DNA of 41,806 bases from Peptococcaceae bacterium (GCA_012517475.1 JAAYUV010000081.1:1-41806), one strand, 5' to 3'. Shown: positions 24,505-33,828, counted from the stretch's first letter. The notes: generated by a model from the letters alone, not told the origin. Numbers and translations: made by a program.

Positions 24505-26135
24505 TCAGCTAAAAACGGGTACAGGTATCCCGTTCGGCGGCTCATTGGAATATTTTGGTTTATAGCCGCCTTGCAGGTATTTGATAAACCGCTTGATGTT
24601 CTGTACCGTTACTTTTAATCCACACACTACTGTGCTTTTCACTTTTCCACGGACATTAAGCTTGTTAAGTCCTGCACGCTTCAACGCGGAATTGCTCCCT
24701 TCGATTCCTGTACGTTTGCTGGTGTTCTCTTTCCTGTTTGAATTCATCTTTTCGCGTTCCCGGCCGGTATTCACTGCTTTGAGGCTGATGCGGACGACGC
24801 AATCCTTGGCTTGCTTTTTGCTGTAGCATTGTTCACGAAACTCACAGTTGGCACAGGCTTCATGAGGAAAGTGAGCTGCCGTTTGTCCTCCGCTGACCCC
24901 GGCATGAGTGGGAATGTGTCCTCCCGGACATTTATTGATCACATTGGTAGTTTCATTTATGTCAAATTCCGTTACGGGAATATTTTCTTTGTAGGCTCCG
25001 TTCCGCTCATGTTGGTGAGATGGATTTCTATTCCGTTTTCCGCAGCGGTTTGATGGACATCCTCAGAGTGGAAGCCGCCGTCCACATACATGTCGCTGCA
25101 GCCTGTGTTTTCGCGTATTCCCTTGAGACGGCCCTGCAGGATTTCCACATCGCTTACGTTGTTGGGTACAACCGTATAATCGGTTATGAGCTGAAAGGTG
25201 TTTTCCTTGTGGCAGGTTTCGGATATTTCCAGCACATAACCGCTTTGGCTCATATTCCCTTTTCTGCGTAAGGTGGCATCTTCATCATATGCTGACTGAA
25301 GAGATCCTGAGGGTATTTCCTTCTTGGGCTTGGGAATAAGTTTTTCGCTTCCGTCTTCGGTTGTGGATTGTTCGGCCAGAAAACGTTTGAGAATCCTCAC
25401 TTCTTCCGACTCCTGCATTCCAGGCTGCACTTCAAGTATTAAAAGTGCTTCCCTGCAGAGGTTTAATAGCAGTGTGAGCTTGCTGTCTCCTTCCTGTGCT
25501 TTGGCACGGTAGAGGACATCAGTTTTGAAATCCGGCTCTAGCGCTTTGGCAAGTGAGTCTGTGAGTTTCTCCTTTGGTATCGCTTTGACTGCTTTGTTTA
25601 GTATATCATAAGCCAGAGACATCCTTCCGGCTTTCTTGATGTTGCTCATGAAGAGCGTGTTGTCTGTCCTTTGCTCTTCCAGCGATATTCCGGCTTTTGC
25701 GGCAAAATCGTGAAGCAGCTTGATGAACTGGCCGAATAAGAGATCTTCCTTGCCGGGGTTCTCCAGGCAGTACTGATAGATTCTTTCCCTGAAATAGTAA
25801 AGGGTTCTTTCGGCCAGGTTCATTTCCCCAAGCGTCCGGATACCCACGGCATAGTTTACAAGGTAATCGAAGTAGAAATCGTCCAGAAGCTCCAAATCGC
25901 TGCAGCATTTCATATGTTTGATATATTCGAGGGACAGCAGGATGTTTACAGGAAAGTTGGGTTTGCCGGTGGTACCATACAGGACGGCAAAGGGTTCTTC
26001 ATCTATCTTACAAAATACGTGCTCGTAGAATATTGGCGTCCAGGATTTTTCCAGCTTTTCACGGATTTTCGCGTTCATCCACTGGGTGCTGTCCGACAGG
26101 GTTTGCTGTTTGTGGCTGTGGTTGGCTCTGAACAT
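24505..26135 (-). mobile_element. IS1182-type transposase, broken by one frameshift
   Basis: The first frame (26135 down to 24972, 387 codons) opens with the DUF772-type N-terminal domain of IS1182/IS5-like DDE transposases and carries two catalytic aspartates: D158 (RTDNTLF) and the YVDGGFHSED motif. It stops just after KKIFP. The rest continues in another frame down to 24505 (VTEFDINETTNVINK, then a cysteine-rich CANCEFREQC segment and the catalytic Glu in IEGSNSALKRAG). Adding one A to the run at 24983-24986 rejoins them as KKNIPVTEF. The element is therefore inactive unless frameshifting or a sequencing error is involved. A TATGCTA/TAGCATA inverted repeat (26148-26189) lies upstream. Exact element ends are not clear. 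Confidence 0.82.
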
Positions 26136-26326
26136 TTATATTCCACCTATGCTATTTTTGTTATTTTTTTCTATATTCAGCATAGCATAAACCCGGGTTC
26201 GACAGTTGATAGGCAAAAATAGACCTTTTTGAAGAGGTCGATCCTTATAGATCAAGGCTTTCGGGATTCAGAGACATGTAAAAAAGCGAAAATCCATAGG
26301 CACACGTTTAGTGGTATTAGCTCTTG

Positions 26327-26773
26327 TCATATAAGCAGAATCATCCAACCTTGCCCTGTGGTATCAAAAAGCATGGCTTCTTCCAGCCGTATAGTATAAT
26401 TGCTGCCATTTTCCGTTTCTAGGTCGCAGGATTTGCTGGTGCCTGACTGTGTACTCATAACCCTTTTCACTGTTCCGGTAATCTTTTGAGTACCGGCCTT
26501 ATCGGCCATCAAAGCCAAGCCAATTACCCGGTCGATATGAGTAGCCTGATCGTATTCTATCTCTTTGGTAGGGAAACCTTCTTCTTTAAAAAAGATGTTC
26601 CCCATGTGCCGGAATTTCCGTTCCGAACCATCTTGCAGATAAACGAGAATGTTATAGGCCTGACCGAAGTGGGGAACCAAATGCCGAAATGTACCTTTCA
26701 GCTTGAGAGAATTGAGATATTCTGTCATCTCACGGATGGGTTCTTCCTGGGTCAGGGTAAGCCCCGAAAGCAT
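26327..26773 (-). CDS. Hypothetical protein, possibly 5'-truncated
   Basis: 148 codons from ATG 26773. The same frame stays open upstream to about 26826, beside an AAGGAG, but offers only an ATT there, so the true start may be lost or non-standard. The product is soluble and beta-rich (AYNILVYLQDGSERKFRHMGN), with a C-terminal domain ending in LEEAMLFDTTGQGW. I do not recognise the family. It lies between the IS1182 element and the PadR gene, reads the same way as PadR, and could be a leftover gene of the disrupted locus. Confidence 0.45.
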   Translation of the reverse strand: MLSGLTLTQEEPIREMTEYLNSLKLKGTFRHLVPHFGQAYNILVYLQDGSERKFRHMGNIFFKEEGFPTKEIEYDQATHIDRVIGLALMADKAGTQKITGTVKRVMSTQSGTSKSCDLETENGSNYTIRLEEAMLFDTTGQGWMILLI

Positions 26774-26914
26774 AGCGGAAGGATAGGATGAAAAAACTTG
26801 GATGCTTTCAACCTCGGCTAAAATACTCCTTACCTCAAATTATCAATAATTGGAATGTTGCTGTCGGACGAAAACCGCATCATCAATTTGTTTTCATGTA
26901 TTCGTAAACTTATT

Positions 26915-27229
26915 CTAAATCTTGATTCCTAAAGCAGAAACGCTATTGATGATCTCTCTCCACTCGGCTAACATTTGGTCCAGATATTCCAAACCAGTTG
27001 GCGTAATGCCGTAGTATTTCCGCGCAGGGCCGTTCAGGGATTTTTTTTGCGTTATTTGGGTATGGCCCGTTGCGTTTAACCGGCGAAGAATAGTATAGAT
27101 TGATCCCTCATAAACATCAGGGAAAACCTGTCTTATCGATTTCATAAGCTCGTATCCGTAAAGTTCTTCATCTTTCAGCTTATACAGGATGCACATTTCA
27201 AGCACCCCTTTTTTCATTTGGGCATCCAT
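26915..27229 (-). CDS. PadR-family transcriptional regulator
   Basis: A 104-residue winged-helix repressor. The N-terminal helix MKKGVLEMCILYKLKDEELYGYEL and the recognition region VYEGSIYTILRRLNATGHTQ are standard for PadR (subfamily 2, without a long C-terminal domain). AGGAGG 8 bases before the ATG supports the start. It is the second gene after the DUF1700-RDD membrane protein in the same direction, separated by 12 bases. PadR plus DUF1700-type membrane proteins is a recurring regulator-membrane pair in Bacillota, often tied to envelope stress or drug response. Confidence 0.9.
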   Translation of the reverse strand: MDAQMKKGVLEMCILYKLKDEELYGYELMKSIRQVFPDVYEGSIYTILRRLNATGHTQITQKKSLNGPARKYYGITPTGLEYLDQMLAEWREIINSVSALGIKI

Positions 27230-27241
27230 TATACCGGCCTC

Positions 27242-28044
27242 CTAAGCCTCTACCACAATGGTGTCAGCCAGCATGTCATGGAGCGCTTTATGCTCTTTAG
27301 TCAACAAAATCGTAAATATCGAAATCAGAGGTACAACAGGAATAGAATTTATCAGGATTTTCCCCAAAAGTTCACGACTGAAAATACCGCCTTTAGTCAC
27401 CGGGCCTGTCTTTGAGCGGCGCACCTTGATGTGTATGAGCTTTTTGCCGACAGTCTGTCCCTTAAAAATAAGGGTTGCTAACAACGAATAAAGCAAATAA
27501 AAGACAAGAGCTAATAAAGCGGCGGCAATTGAAACCGGAGATGGCTTTCTGGCATCCTCCTGGACGATTTTCCGCCCGGCCTCCGGTACCGTTGGCACAC
27601 CATCCGGACTATAGGGAACGCTTTCAACAGTAATAAATTCCTGATAGGATGTATAACTGGAATAAACCAATGCTCCGGGAAAAGGAGAAGGATACATTAC
27701 AAACAGGAAGTAGGAAAGCAGGGTACTTCCTAAAATACACGCTACAACAAAGGCCGGTAATACGGCAATCACCGCATCAATAAAGTAAGCGCACAGACGG
27801 CGGCCGGGGTTGGCAAGGTGTTTATCCGGTTGACCCGTTTCAATTTCCGCTTGTTCGTCAAGCAAAGCCTTGGCCAAAAAGGCGGGCGAGCCGAGTCCCC
27901 CTGATATTTCATCATCGGTTTTTCCGTCCTCTCTACCTGACACAAAAAACTTTCGTAATCAGATAAAATATCCTTTAACATCTCCGGCGCAAGCTTTCCC
28001 TCAAGGTTCTCCTTCAGCTCACGCAGGTATTCAGATTGTTTCAT
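27242..28044 (-). CDS. DUF1700-RDD membrane protein, frameshifted
   Basis: Two overlapping frames make one protein of about 267 residues. The first (from ATG 28044) gives a DUF1700-type N-terminus, MKQSEYLRELKENLEGKL then EMLKDILSDYESF. The second continues with GREDGKTDDEISGGLGSP, a region typical of DUF1700, then an RDD domain with at least three hydrophobic helices, GQTVGKKLIHIKVRR and a terminal HKALHDMLADTIVV. The frames meet at a 6-base homopolymer (A6 at 27944-27949 on the plus strand, T6 on the coding strand), read AGT TTT TTG. This is the T_TTT_TTG slippery heptamer, and a -1 slip restores ESFLVSGRE. Loss of a base, a sequencing error, or real frameshifting could be responsible. It is translated just upstream of PadR. 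Confidence 0.8.
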
Positions 28045-28158
28045 TTATATATCCATTCCTTTCGCTTCGCTCAAGGCACAAAACGTAATGAAATATGTTG
28101 GCCTCAAGCGTTTTTTTATTTAATCTATAAGTCATAGGGATAACAGTTAACTACAAAT

Positions 28159-28290
28159 CACGTGGAGGTGAGTGGGCTGCTCCAATTGTGAGTGACCGCA
28201 TTTTTATATGTGTAGATTGCCTTTCCAAGCACAAATAAGTGTGACTCCGAGCACGCAGACTTATCCTTGTATAAACATTACTCGTTTATT
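28159..28290 (+). ncRNA. Putative IS110 bridge RNA region
   Basis: This leader shares three blocks with the first IS110 copy: 28159-28174, 28194-28213 and 28226-28242, the last identical over 17 bases (CAAGCACAAATAAGTGT). A later GTATAAACA and GTCAATGCT are also shared. The sequence between the blocks has diverged, as expected for target- and donor-recognition loops of a bridge RNA. The ends are approximate. Confidence 0.5.
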
Positions 28291-28347
28291 GCCAGGCAGT
28301 CAGTCAATGCTGTCTATCCCTGTAATTCTTTGAAAGGAGTTTTCCCT

Positions 28348-29589
28348 ATGGCTTTGAAAATCGTTTACCAAATCTGTTGTGGCATCGATGTCCACAAAAC
28401 CTTCGTTGTTGCTTGTATTGCATCTACCAACAACGGTGTTACCACTTACAAACGCCATCGCTTTTCGACCTATACGAAAGGGCTGAAAGAGCTGTCACAG
28501 TGGCTTGGTGATAACAACTGCAAGGATGTTTGTATGGAATCTACCGGGAAATACTGGATTCCCGTGTTTAATGTTCTTGAAGATTCCTGCAACATCACTC
28601 TGGCACATCCCAAATATGTCAAGGCTATCCGTGGTAAGAAGACTGATAAAAAAGACGCTAAATGGATTGCCGATTTATTTAAGCACGACCTTATAGCGGG
28701 AAGCTTTATGCCTCCTCTTGCCATCAGGCAGCTTCGTGACCTTATGCGCTACCGCTTTAAACTGACTAACTTCATGTCAAGCGAGAAAAACCGTCTTCAA
28801 AACTGTTTAACCGTATCCAATATTCAGCTTGGAAATGTTGTTTCTGATACCTTTGGCAAGAGTTCCATGAACATCATTAACAGGCTTTTGGAAAATCCTT
28901 TGGATAACAGCTTTGATATAGAACCTCTTATTCACGGTTCTATGAAAGATAAACTCCCAGAGCTGGAGCTTGCCATTGACGGTTTTATCACGTCTGAACA
29001 AGCTGAAAAACTTAAGGTAATCAAGCAGCACTACGAGGATCTTGAATCACGTAAAGCTGACCTTGAAAAAATTATTCTTTCTCTTTCCGCACCCTACGCT
29101 GAGGAAATCAATCTGATCTTGACTGTTCCGTCTTTTAAGAACATCTTTTCGGCCATAGCAGTAGTCTCCGAAATAGGTGTCAATATGGACGTGTTTCCGA
29201 CAGCTAAGCATCTATGCTCCTGGGCAGGGCTTACACCTACGAATAACGAAAGTGCCGGAAAGAAAAAGTCAGTAAGGATTTCAAGAGCTGGCTGTTACAT
29301 AAAGCCGCTTTTGGTACAGTGCGCAACCGCTGTAGTTAAAAGCGAAAAGCATCCTGAAATCCGCAACCGCTATTTGAGGCTTAAAAAACGTCGTGGTCAT
29401 AAAAGAGCGATCATTGCCATTGCAAGAATGCTCCTTACTGCTATTTACAATATCCTCAAAAAGAAAGAACCGTATAATCCTGAGTTGTATAGAAAATCAG
29501 ATGTTCTTCCAGTGAACCGTGAAATTACGGTAGAGCAAGCAATTATATTAGCAAAAAGTCAAGGTTACCGTATTAGAGCAGCGTCTTAA
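28348..29589 (+). CDS. IS110-family transposase (DEDD type)
   Basis: A 413-residue recombinase with the DEDD signature residues in CGIDVHKTF, CMESTGKYW and GKKTDKKDAKWIADL, and a Transposase_20 domain with TVPSFKNIFSAIAVVSEIG and the SWAGLTPTNNESAGKKKS region. AAAGGAG 8 bases before ATG 28348 sets the start; the longer open frame from 28267 overlaps the putative bridge RNA and is not supported. It aligns over its full length with the transposase at 9981-11228. It appears intact. Confidence 0.93.
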   Translation: MALKIVYQICCGIDVHKTFVVACIASTNNGVTTYKRHRFSTYTKGLKELSQWLGDNNCKDVCMESTGKYWIPVFNVLEDSCNITLAHPKYVKAIRGKKTDKKDAKWIADLFKHDLIAGSFMPPLAIRQLRDLMRYRFKLTNFMSSEKNRLQNCLTVSNIQLGNVVSDTFGKSSMNIINRLLENPLDNSFDIEPLIHGSMKDKLPELELAIDGFITSEQAEKLKVIKQHYEDLESRKADLEKIILSLSAPYAEEINLILTVPSFKNIFSAIAVVSEIGVNMDVFPTAKHLCSWAGLTPTNNESAGKKKSVRISRAGCYIKPLLVQCATAVVKSEKHPEIRNRYLRLKKRRGHKRAIIAIARMLLTAIYNILKKKEPYNPELYRKSDVLPVNREITVEQAIILAKSQGYRIRAAS

Positions 29590-29670
29590 TTTCTTGTTAA
29601 TCCTTATCTTTTTTAAGTCATCACCAGATGGCTTGTATTGCTATGCCCTTTTACTTTGCAGGTACTTCTA

Positions 29671-29905
29671 ACTAATTATTTCAGACTTAATCCCTCCGCT
29701 ACTAATTATTAAATAGTATAGGCTACCTTTATTATACCGACTTACTATTCGATAAACAATAGCGGAAAAGAAAATATTCTTCCTTCTAGCATTAAATAAG
29801 TTACTGTCTGGGTCTTGAGGGAACGACCGGTTTTTATTGGCGACAAAACAGCGGCAAAACGGTTGATATGCGAAAATGACTGACAAATATGGGTAGTCGC
29901 TTTCC
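29671..29905. other. Intergenic region, nothing recognised
   Basis: AT-rich sequence between the IS110 end and the small HTH gene. A 72-codon minus-strand frame covers most of it but lacks a ribosome binding site and resembles no family; I do not count it as a gene. Confidence 0.5.
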
Positions 29906-30226
29906 TTATTTTACTGTCTTTGCTTTTAGCCGGTTTATAACCGGCTTGAGTCCGGAGCTTTTTTTCTTGCTCTTTTTCGAGAGTCGCCCATTTTCCACAG
30001 ACACTACGGAGTTATACAAATTATGCAAAGCCAAGCTCACTGAAGCAAGGTTATATTTTATTTCAACAGGAACGGAATTACTGTCCTTCATAAAATCCTC
30101 AACATCTCGTTCGTTAACTTTTGCCAAGTTTGAGATTGTTTTCGGGCTGATGCCAAGTGACTGTGTTAGGATATCAATTACTGCTTTGACCCTTTCGTCG
30201 GGTGTGATTTCGGGTACAAGATTCAT
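29906..30226 (-). CDS. Small HTH-type DNA-binding protein
   Basis: A 106-residue protein. Residues about 10-50 suggest a helix-turn-helix (ERVKAVIDILTQSLGISPKT then ISNLAKVNERDVEDFM), and the C-terminus is very basic (KKSKKKSSG), which fits DNA binding. ATG 30226 is preferred to the TTG at 30232. The ribosome binding site is weak. No partner gene is evident, though a small lipoprotein gene lies just upstream in the same direction. The function beyond a likely regulatory role is unknown. Confidence 0.6.
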   Translation of the reverse strand: MNLVPEITPDERVKAVIDILTQSLGISPKTISNLAKVNERDVEDFMKDSNSVPVEIKYNLASVSLALHNLYNSVVSVENGRLSKKSKKKSSGLKPVINRLKAKTVK

Positions 30227-30281
30227 GGCCAATAAATTTGATTGTAATGTATGCCGGTTCTCCGAAGGAATATTGTTTATA

Positions 30282-30488
30282 TTAATCGAAAATTAACTGC
30301 TGGATAGTCTCCTCCATTGTTAATGGATGGTCAGGAATATATACGTCGTTGATTTTCTCTACTTCTTGACTTTCCTCAAAAGAAGATTTCAAAGGGTCAC
30401 CTGAAGGATAACTATCTGTTTTACCCGGTGAGCAAGCCGGTAAAAAAAGCGGTATGCATAAAAATAATAATAAAACTATTTTTTTCAT
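30282..30488 (-). CDS. Small predicted lipoprotein
   Basis: A 68-residue protein beginning with a lipoprotein signal peptide: MKKIVLLLFLCIPLFLPAC, with the lipobox LPAC and Cys19 as the lipidation site. The mature part, about 50 residues, is acidic and Ser/Pro-rich with no recognisable domain. AAGGAA lies about 9 bases before the start. Lipid anchoring to the outer face of the membrane is the only prediction that can be supported. The 30489-30740 stretch beyond shows no gene. Confidence 0.7.
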   Translation of the reverse strand: MKKIVLLLFLCIPLFLPACSPGKTDSYPSGDPLKSSFEESQEVEKINDVYIPDHPLTMEETIQQLIFD

Positions 30489-30743
30489 AGTAATAATTCC
30501 TTATTGTTTTCATATCATACTTAACACTAATCGACCAACCTGATATCACAAATATTATACTATAAATTGCAAATAGAATATTTCTTACAAGCTGACATTG
30601 AAATAAAAATTTCCATGGACCTTGTAAAACAGATGACTAAACCAACAATGATTAAGCAACCGGTAATACCAAAGTAGGAATCGAGACTGCTGGTTGTCAA
30701 ATTAATTTGTTTTTTTATAAAAAAGGGATGTAATAAATTATGT

Positions 30744-30890
30744 TTGATAATATCTCCGGTGATGAGCGGTGTTATTTCCTTTACTGTGCTTGCTGGACTG
30801 GGCCTCTACTGGATCGTTGGAAATATTTATCAGATTATTCAACAAGTGTTTATGAATCAATTTGTTATTAAAAAGCATTTAAATCCGTAA
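30744..30890 (+). pseudogene. C-terminal fragment of a YidC/OxaA membrane insertase
   Basis: The plus-strand frame reads ISPVMSGVISFTVLAG, then LGLYWIVGNIYQIIQQVF, ending in HLNP and a TAA. This is the last transmembrane segment and tail of YidC (the GLYWIVGN motif). The rest of the gene is absent and there is no start site, so it is debris from recombination. Confidence 0.78.
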
Positions 30891-30941
30891 GGGAAAAATC
30901 AAATTCTGAAAGAAAGGACAGGTTCCGGTGGACGGCAATCT

Positions 30942-31104
30942 GCAAAGACACATTACCGCTCCTTCGGTTTCGTAATGAAATATGAAGGGAAGCTATGCTT
31001 CTGCACCAATAATCAAAAAGATGTCTATAGGCAGTTGAAAGCTAACCCTAAATTTGAAATATGCTTTTCTGAGCGCCGCTATGGCGTCCAGGTATTAGTC
31101 GGAG
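30942..31104 (+). pseudogene. Fragment of a pyridoxamine-5'-phosphate-oxidase-like flavoprotein
   Basis: The frame reads YRSFGFVMKYEGKLCFCTNN, then QKDVYRQLKANPKFEICF, a typical internal block of PNPOx-like FMN-binding proteins. The frame then runs into the start of the next gene in another frame (31117). An ATG at 30975 would give only a 74-residue product lacking the rest of the split barrel. Probably a remnant. Confidence 0.65.
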
Positions 31105-31116
31105 TGGAGGAATATT

Positions 31117-31875
31117 ATGATTTTAGGAAAATGGTTTTTATGGTTTATAACTTACGGCTTTTTAGGATGGGTATACGAATCTGCCGTATGCTCTATTGAA
31201 GAAAGAAGGCTGGTTAACCGCGGGTTTTTAAATGGGCCCGTATGTCCGGTGTATGGGTTCGGAGCGTTAGCTACCATCTTTTTACTGTATCAAAGAACGG
31301 ATAATGTATTGGTTTTGTTCTTTGCCGGCATGCTTATTACCTGCACGGTTGAATATATTACGGCTGTTTTGCTTGAAAAGCTGTTTGAGGCGAAGTGGTG
31401 GGACTACTCCAATCACCGTTTCAACCTTCAGGGCCGGGTCAGCCTTCTGGGGGCCGTGGTGTTCGGCGTCCTGTCGGTGCTCCTCGTCAAGCACATCCAT
31501 CCGGTTGCCAGCGGGTTGATAGACCAATTGCCCGATTGGGCGCTTGTTGCTTCCGCCATTTTTCTTTTCCTCGCTATGATGCTTGATTTATATGTAACCG
31601 TGCGCCATCTGCTTCTTCTCAACGGCAGATTGAAGGAAATTCAATCCGCGTTTAATCACTTTATGGAACAATATACGAAGCGAACCGGCGAACTGAAGAA
31701 TGCACTGTTTGATAAATTTGAAGAGAGCGAGTATTACAGCGAACGTATCAAAAAGTTATTCAGCCTGAACCGGTTTCAGAGCAGAAGGATTGCCCGCGCT
31801 TTTCCTAAATTAAAGTCTCTGAAATATAACGATGCTTGGCAAAAGCTGAAAAGCATGTTGCTCAATAACAACTAA
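31117..31875 (+). CDS. CmpB-like putative ABC transporter permease (DUF1113-type membrane protein)
   Basis: A 252-residue protein with about five hydrophobic helices in residues 1-175 and a charged cytosolic C-terminal tail of about 80 residues. The N-terminal WFITYGFLGWVYESAVCSIEERRLVNRGFLNGP pattern (short helix, W-E, then NRGFLxGPxCPxYG) is the hallmark of the CmpB-type integral membrane family, annotated as putative ABC permeases but without a proven function. GGAGTGGAGG lies 7 bases before the ATG. The following 31876-32114 stretch shows no convincing gene. Confidence 0.75.
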   Translation: MILGKWFLWFITYGFLGWVYESAVCSIEERRLVNRGFLNGPVCPVYGFGALATIFLLYQRTDNVLVLFFAGMLITCTVEYITAVLLEKLFEAKWWDYSNHRFNLQGRVSLLGAVVFGVLSVLLVKHIHPVASGLIDQLPDWALVASAIFLFLAMMLDLYVTVRHLLLLNGRLKEIQSAFNHFMEQYTKRTGELKNALFDKFEESEYYSERIKKLFSLNRFQSRRIARAFPKLKSLKYNDAWQKLKSMLLNNN

Positions 31876-32114
31876 AAAATTGTATATCATGAGGGATAAG
31901 TCGCCCAGAATATCATCGTAAAAGGTATCCGCATGGACAAAGGTTTCTTTGAAATACAATAAGCGCTGTAACATTGAAAACAAAATTGATGAACTCAAAG
32001 TGGGTCTGGGTTTCGAAACAAAACAATTAGATTATTGACTTTGAACTGGGCAGAAAAAACTAAGGAACAAAATACCAGTTTAAGGTTTGACAAACCATGG
32101 TCAAGGGCTAATGG

Positions 32115-32411
32115 CTAAATATTCTTCATGTACCGTTTCAATTCCTCATAGAAATTTTCATGAGTGCCGGCCAGTATCACAACAACTGTTGAATCACCTT
32201 CTTCAATGATTGTATAGGCCAGCTCATAATTTGTTCTGTTATAATAAATATCATAACAAAAGACACCTGAAAGATCGCCCGTTTTAGGTTCGCCCATATA
32301 AGGATCCTTAAGGATTTCCTCAACGGCTTTTTGGAAAGCTGCTTTGAGTGGTTTTTCTTTTAGCTTTTTTAAAAAACGGGCAGCAGGAGGCAGAATAAGC
32401 AGCTTATACAT
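32115..32411 (-). CDS. RelE/ParE-type toxin
   Basis: A 98-residue basic protein with the RelE/ParE fold order: an N-terminal strand YKLLILPPAARFLKKL, a helix with FQKAVEEILKDPY, a central LSGVFCYDIYYNRTNYELAY sheet and a C-terminal VVVILAGTHENFYEELKRY segment. RelE-type toxins cleave ribosome-bound mRNA and ParE types poison gyrase; which applies is not clear. Its ATG overlaps the antitoxin stop by one base (TAATG), a classic coupled toxin-antitoxin arrangement. Confidence 0.85.
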   Translation of the reverse strand: MYKLLILPPAARFLKKLKEKPLKAAFQKAVEEILKDPYMGEPKTGDLSGVFCYDIYYNRTNYELAYTIIEEGDSTVVVILAGTHENFYEELKRYMKNI

Positions 32412-32752
32412 TATTCGTCCTCCGCACCAAAAACATCTTCGTATGTGGAAAATCCGGCTTTACCGTCGGCAGCAAGGCGGGCTTCGTCAAGCAGGCGTTC
32501 AACGGCAGGACGGACTTTACGCCGCAGTTCCTTGAACCTTTCAAGAAGCTCCGTTCCGGAAAGGCCTTGAGATATTAAGTCAGCAAGGATTTGTTCATCA
32601 AATTCGCCGGAGTTCTCCCGGACAGGACGGATAACAAGAGCATTATTTTGGAGATAACACTCAACTTCCTTTTCAATGCCGAGGCTGTTAAAAAATTCTA
32701 TAGGAATGGTTATCTGGCGCTTCTGTGATACGGAAATACGTTTTTTCAACAT
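32411..32752 (-). CDS. AbrB/SpoVT-domain antitoxin
   Basis: A 113-residue protein with an N-terminal swapped-hairpin AbrB fold (KRISVSQKRQITIPIEFFNS, then LGIEKEVECYLQNNALVIRP) that binds DNA, and a helical C-terminal region that would wrap the toxin. It is upstream of the toxin in the same operon. The start at 32752 has GGGAGGT 6 bases upstream; a longer frame to 32785 is not needed. It presumably represses its own operon. The unusual combination of AbrB antitoxin with RelE-type toxin is known in several systems. Confidence 0.85.
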   Translation of the reverse strand: MLKKRISVSQKRQITIPIEFFNSLGIEKEVECYLQNNALVIRPVRENSGEFDEQILADLISQGLSGTELLERFKELRRKVRPAVERLLDEARLAADGKAGFSTYEDVFGAEDE

Positions 32753-32785
32753 AGGATTACCTCCCGGTGGAGCTGTTTGTAACAT

Positions 32786-33391
32786 AATTCTTCACCCTTT
32801 CTTAGTATATGCTGAGTAATAATATAATATGCAAATTTTCTTTGATTTAATTATAGCAAAGAAACAAAGAAAAAGGTGCAAAGAATTGCACAATCCCATT
32901 CCACTCTTATTGTTCTTCTATCCAATCCTTGCAGCAATAGGAGGATTAATACTTATACTGGTCAGAAAAAACAGTAAGCATATCGAGGTTGTAGTATCGC
33001 CCAAAAGAAAATCCATAGCTCGCAGCCGCTTGGGGCAAGGGCGAGATTATGTTTGGCAGAATATGGGTATGTTACCGTGGACGGGGGGAGGAAACAGCTG
33101 CCAATTTGATAAGTACAAAATATTTATGCAGGATTTACCAAAATAAAAAAGAATTTTTAATAGCAACATGCTGAAAGATTAGAGAGGTGCAGACAATGCC
33201 GTCAATCAACAATGAAATAGAGAAAAAAGTATTGGCGTAGGCCGGCTCCTTAACACATCAGGGCTAGAACTTGTGGGCCTTTTGGATGATGCTGTGGAGT
33301 TTCTGGTGGTCAATGATGAAACCAACCTGACCCCAAAGCTTCTCAATTTGCCAAGCAGAAAAATCTTTTTGCCTGTATTTCCAATAAAATC
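32786..33391. other. Intergenic stretch with no supported gene
   Basis: A 105-codon plus-strand frame (32829-33146) with one hydrophobic segment lacks a ribosome binding site and is probably chance. A good site before ATG 33196 (MPSINNEIEKKVLA) runs into TAG at 33238, so it looks like a truncated gene start. The rest up to 33391 is probably more gene debris, since the piece that follows is a broken hsdR. Confidence 0.4.
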
Positions 33392-33799
33392 AGGGCGCTG
33401 ACACCCCCGGCCGACGTCTCGGACATCATGGGAGAAATTGAGGAAGTTCTTGACCGGTCTATTGCCAGCGAAGGATATATCATCCACGAAGATCCTGCCG
33501 GTTACAATGCGAAGGTAGACCTGAGCCAGATTGAAGTTGAAAAATTGAAGGGTTTAATCAACGCCAAACTAAACAAGCTCGTGCGCCTCAACAAAAGCAG
33601 GATTGATTTTGCAGAAAGGTTCCAGAAACTGATTGACGAGTACAACAGCGGCGCCCTGAATGTTGAACTGATGTTTGACAAGCAGCAGGCCGTTGAAACT
33701 GTTAGGAAGCAGGCGGAGATCCTGGTGGATAAATGGGCGGTACCGGAAATAACAAAACCTTTGTTTGGGCTTGCTAAGGTTGCGAAAAAAAGGGAATAA
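33392..33799 (+). pseudogene. C-terminal fragment of type I restriction enzyme subunit HsdR
   Basis: The frame reads RALTPPADVSDIMGEIEEVL, then DRSIASEGYIIHE, and later LNKLVRLNKSRIDFAERFQKLIDEYNSG. This is the C-terminal helical region of HsdR that contacts the methylase subunits. The motor and nuclease domains are missing and the frame has no start signal before 33428. A truncated 123-residue product from ATG 33428 is possible but would lack activity. It marks a lost type I restriction system. Confidence 0.75.
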
Positions 33800-33828
33800 A
33801 TTTACTATGGAGCATAGGAGGTCTATAT

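Larger units (their letters stand above)
28158..29670 (+). mobile_element. IS110-family insertion sequence (copy 2)
   Basis: An element with the same architecture as the copy at 9900-11428 but in opposite orientation. The left boundary is estimated from the conserved CACGTGGAGGTGAGTG block beginning at 28159. The right boundary is estimated from a GCCCTTTT...GGTAC block near 29643-29664 that resembles the other copy's end. No terminal inverted repeats or target duplications are seen. It lies between the DUF1700-RDD/PadR genes and a small HTH gene. Confidence 0.75.

Noticed and set aside
24323-26326. Terminal inverted repeats of the IS1182-type element
   Set aside because: The flanks were compared by eye and no convincing pair was found, so the element ends are left open.
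32829-33146. 105-codon plus-strand frame with one hydrophobic segment
   Set aside because: No ribosome binding site and no family resemblance; lies among gene debris.
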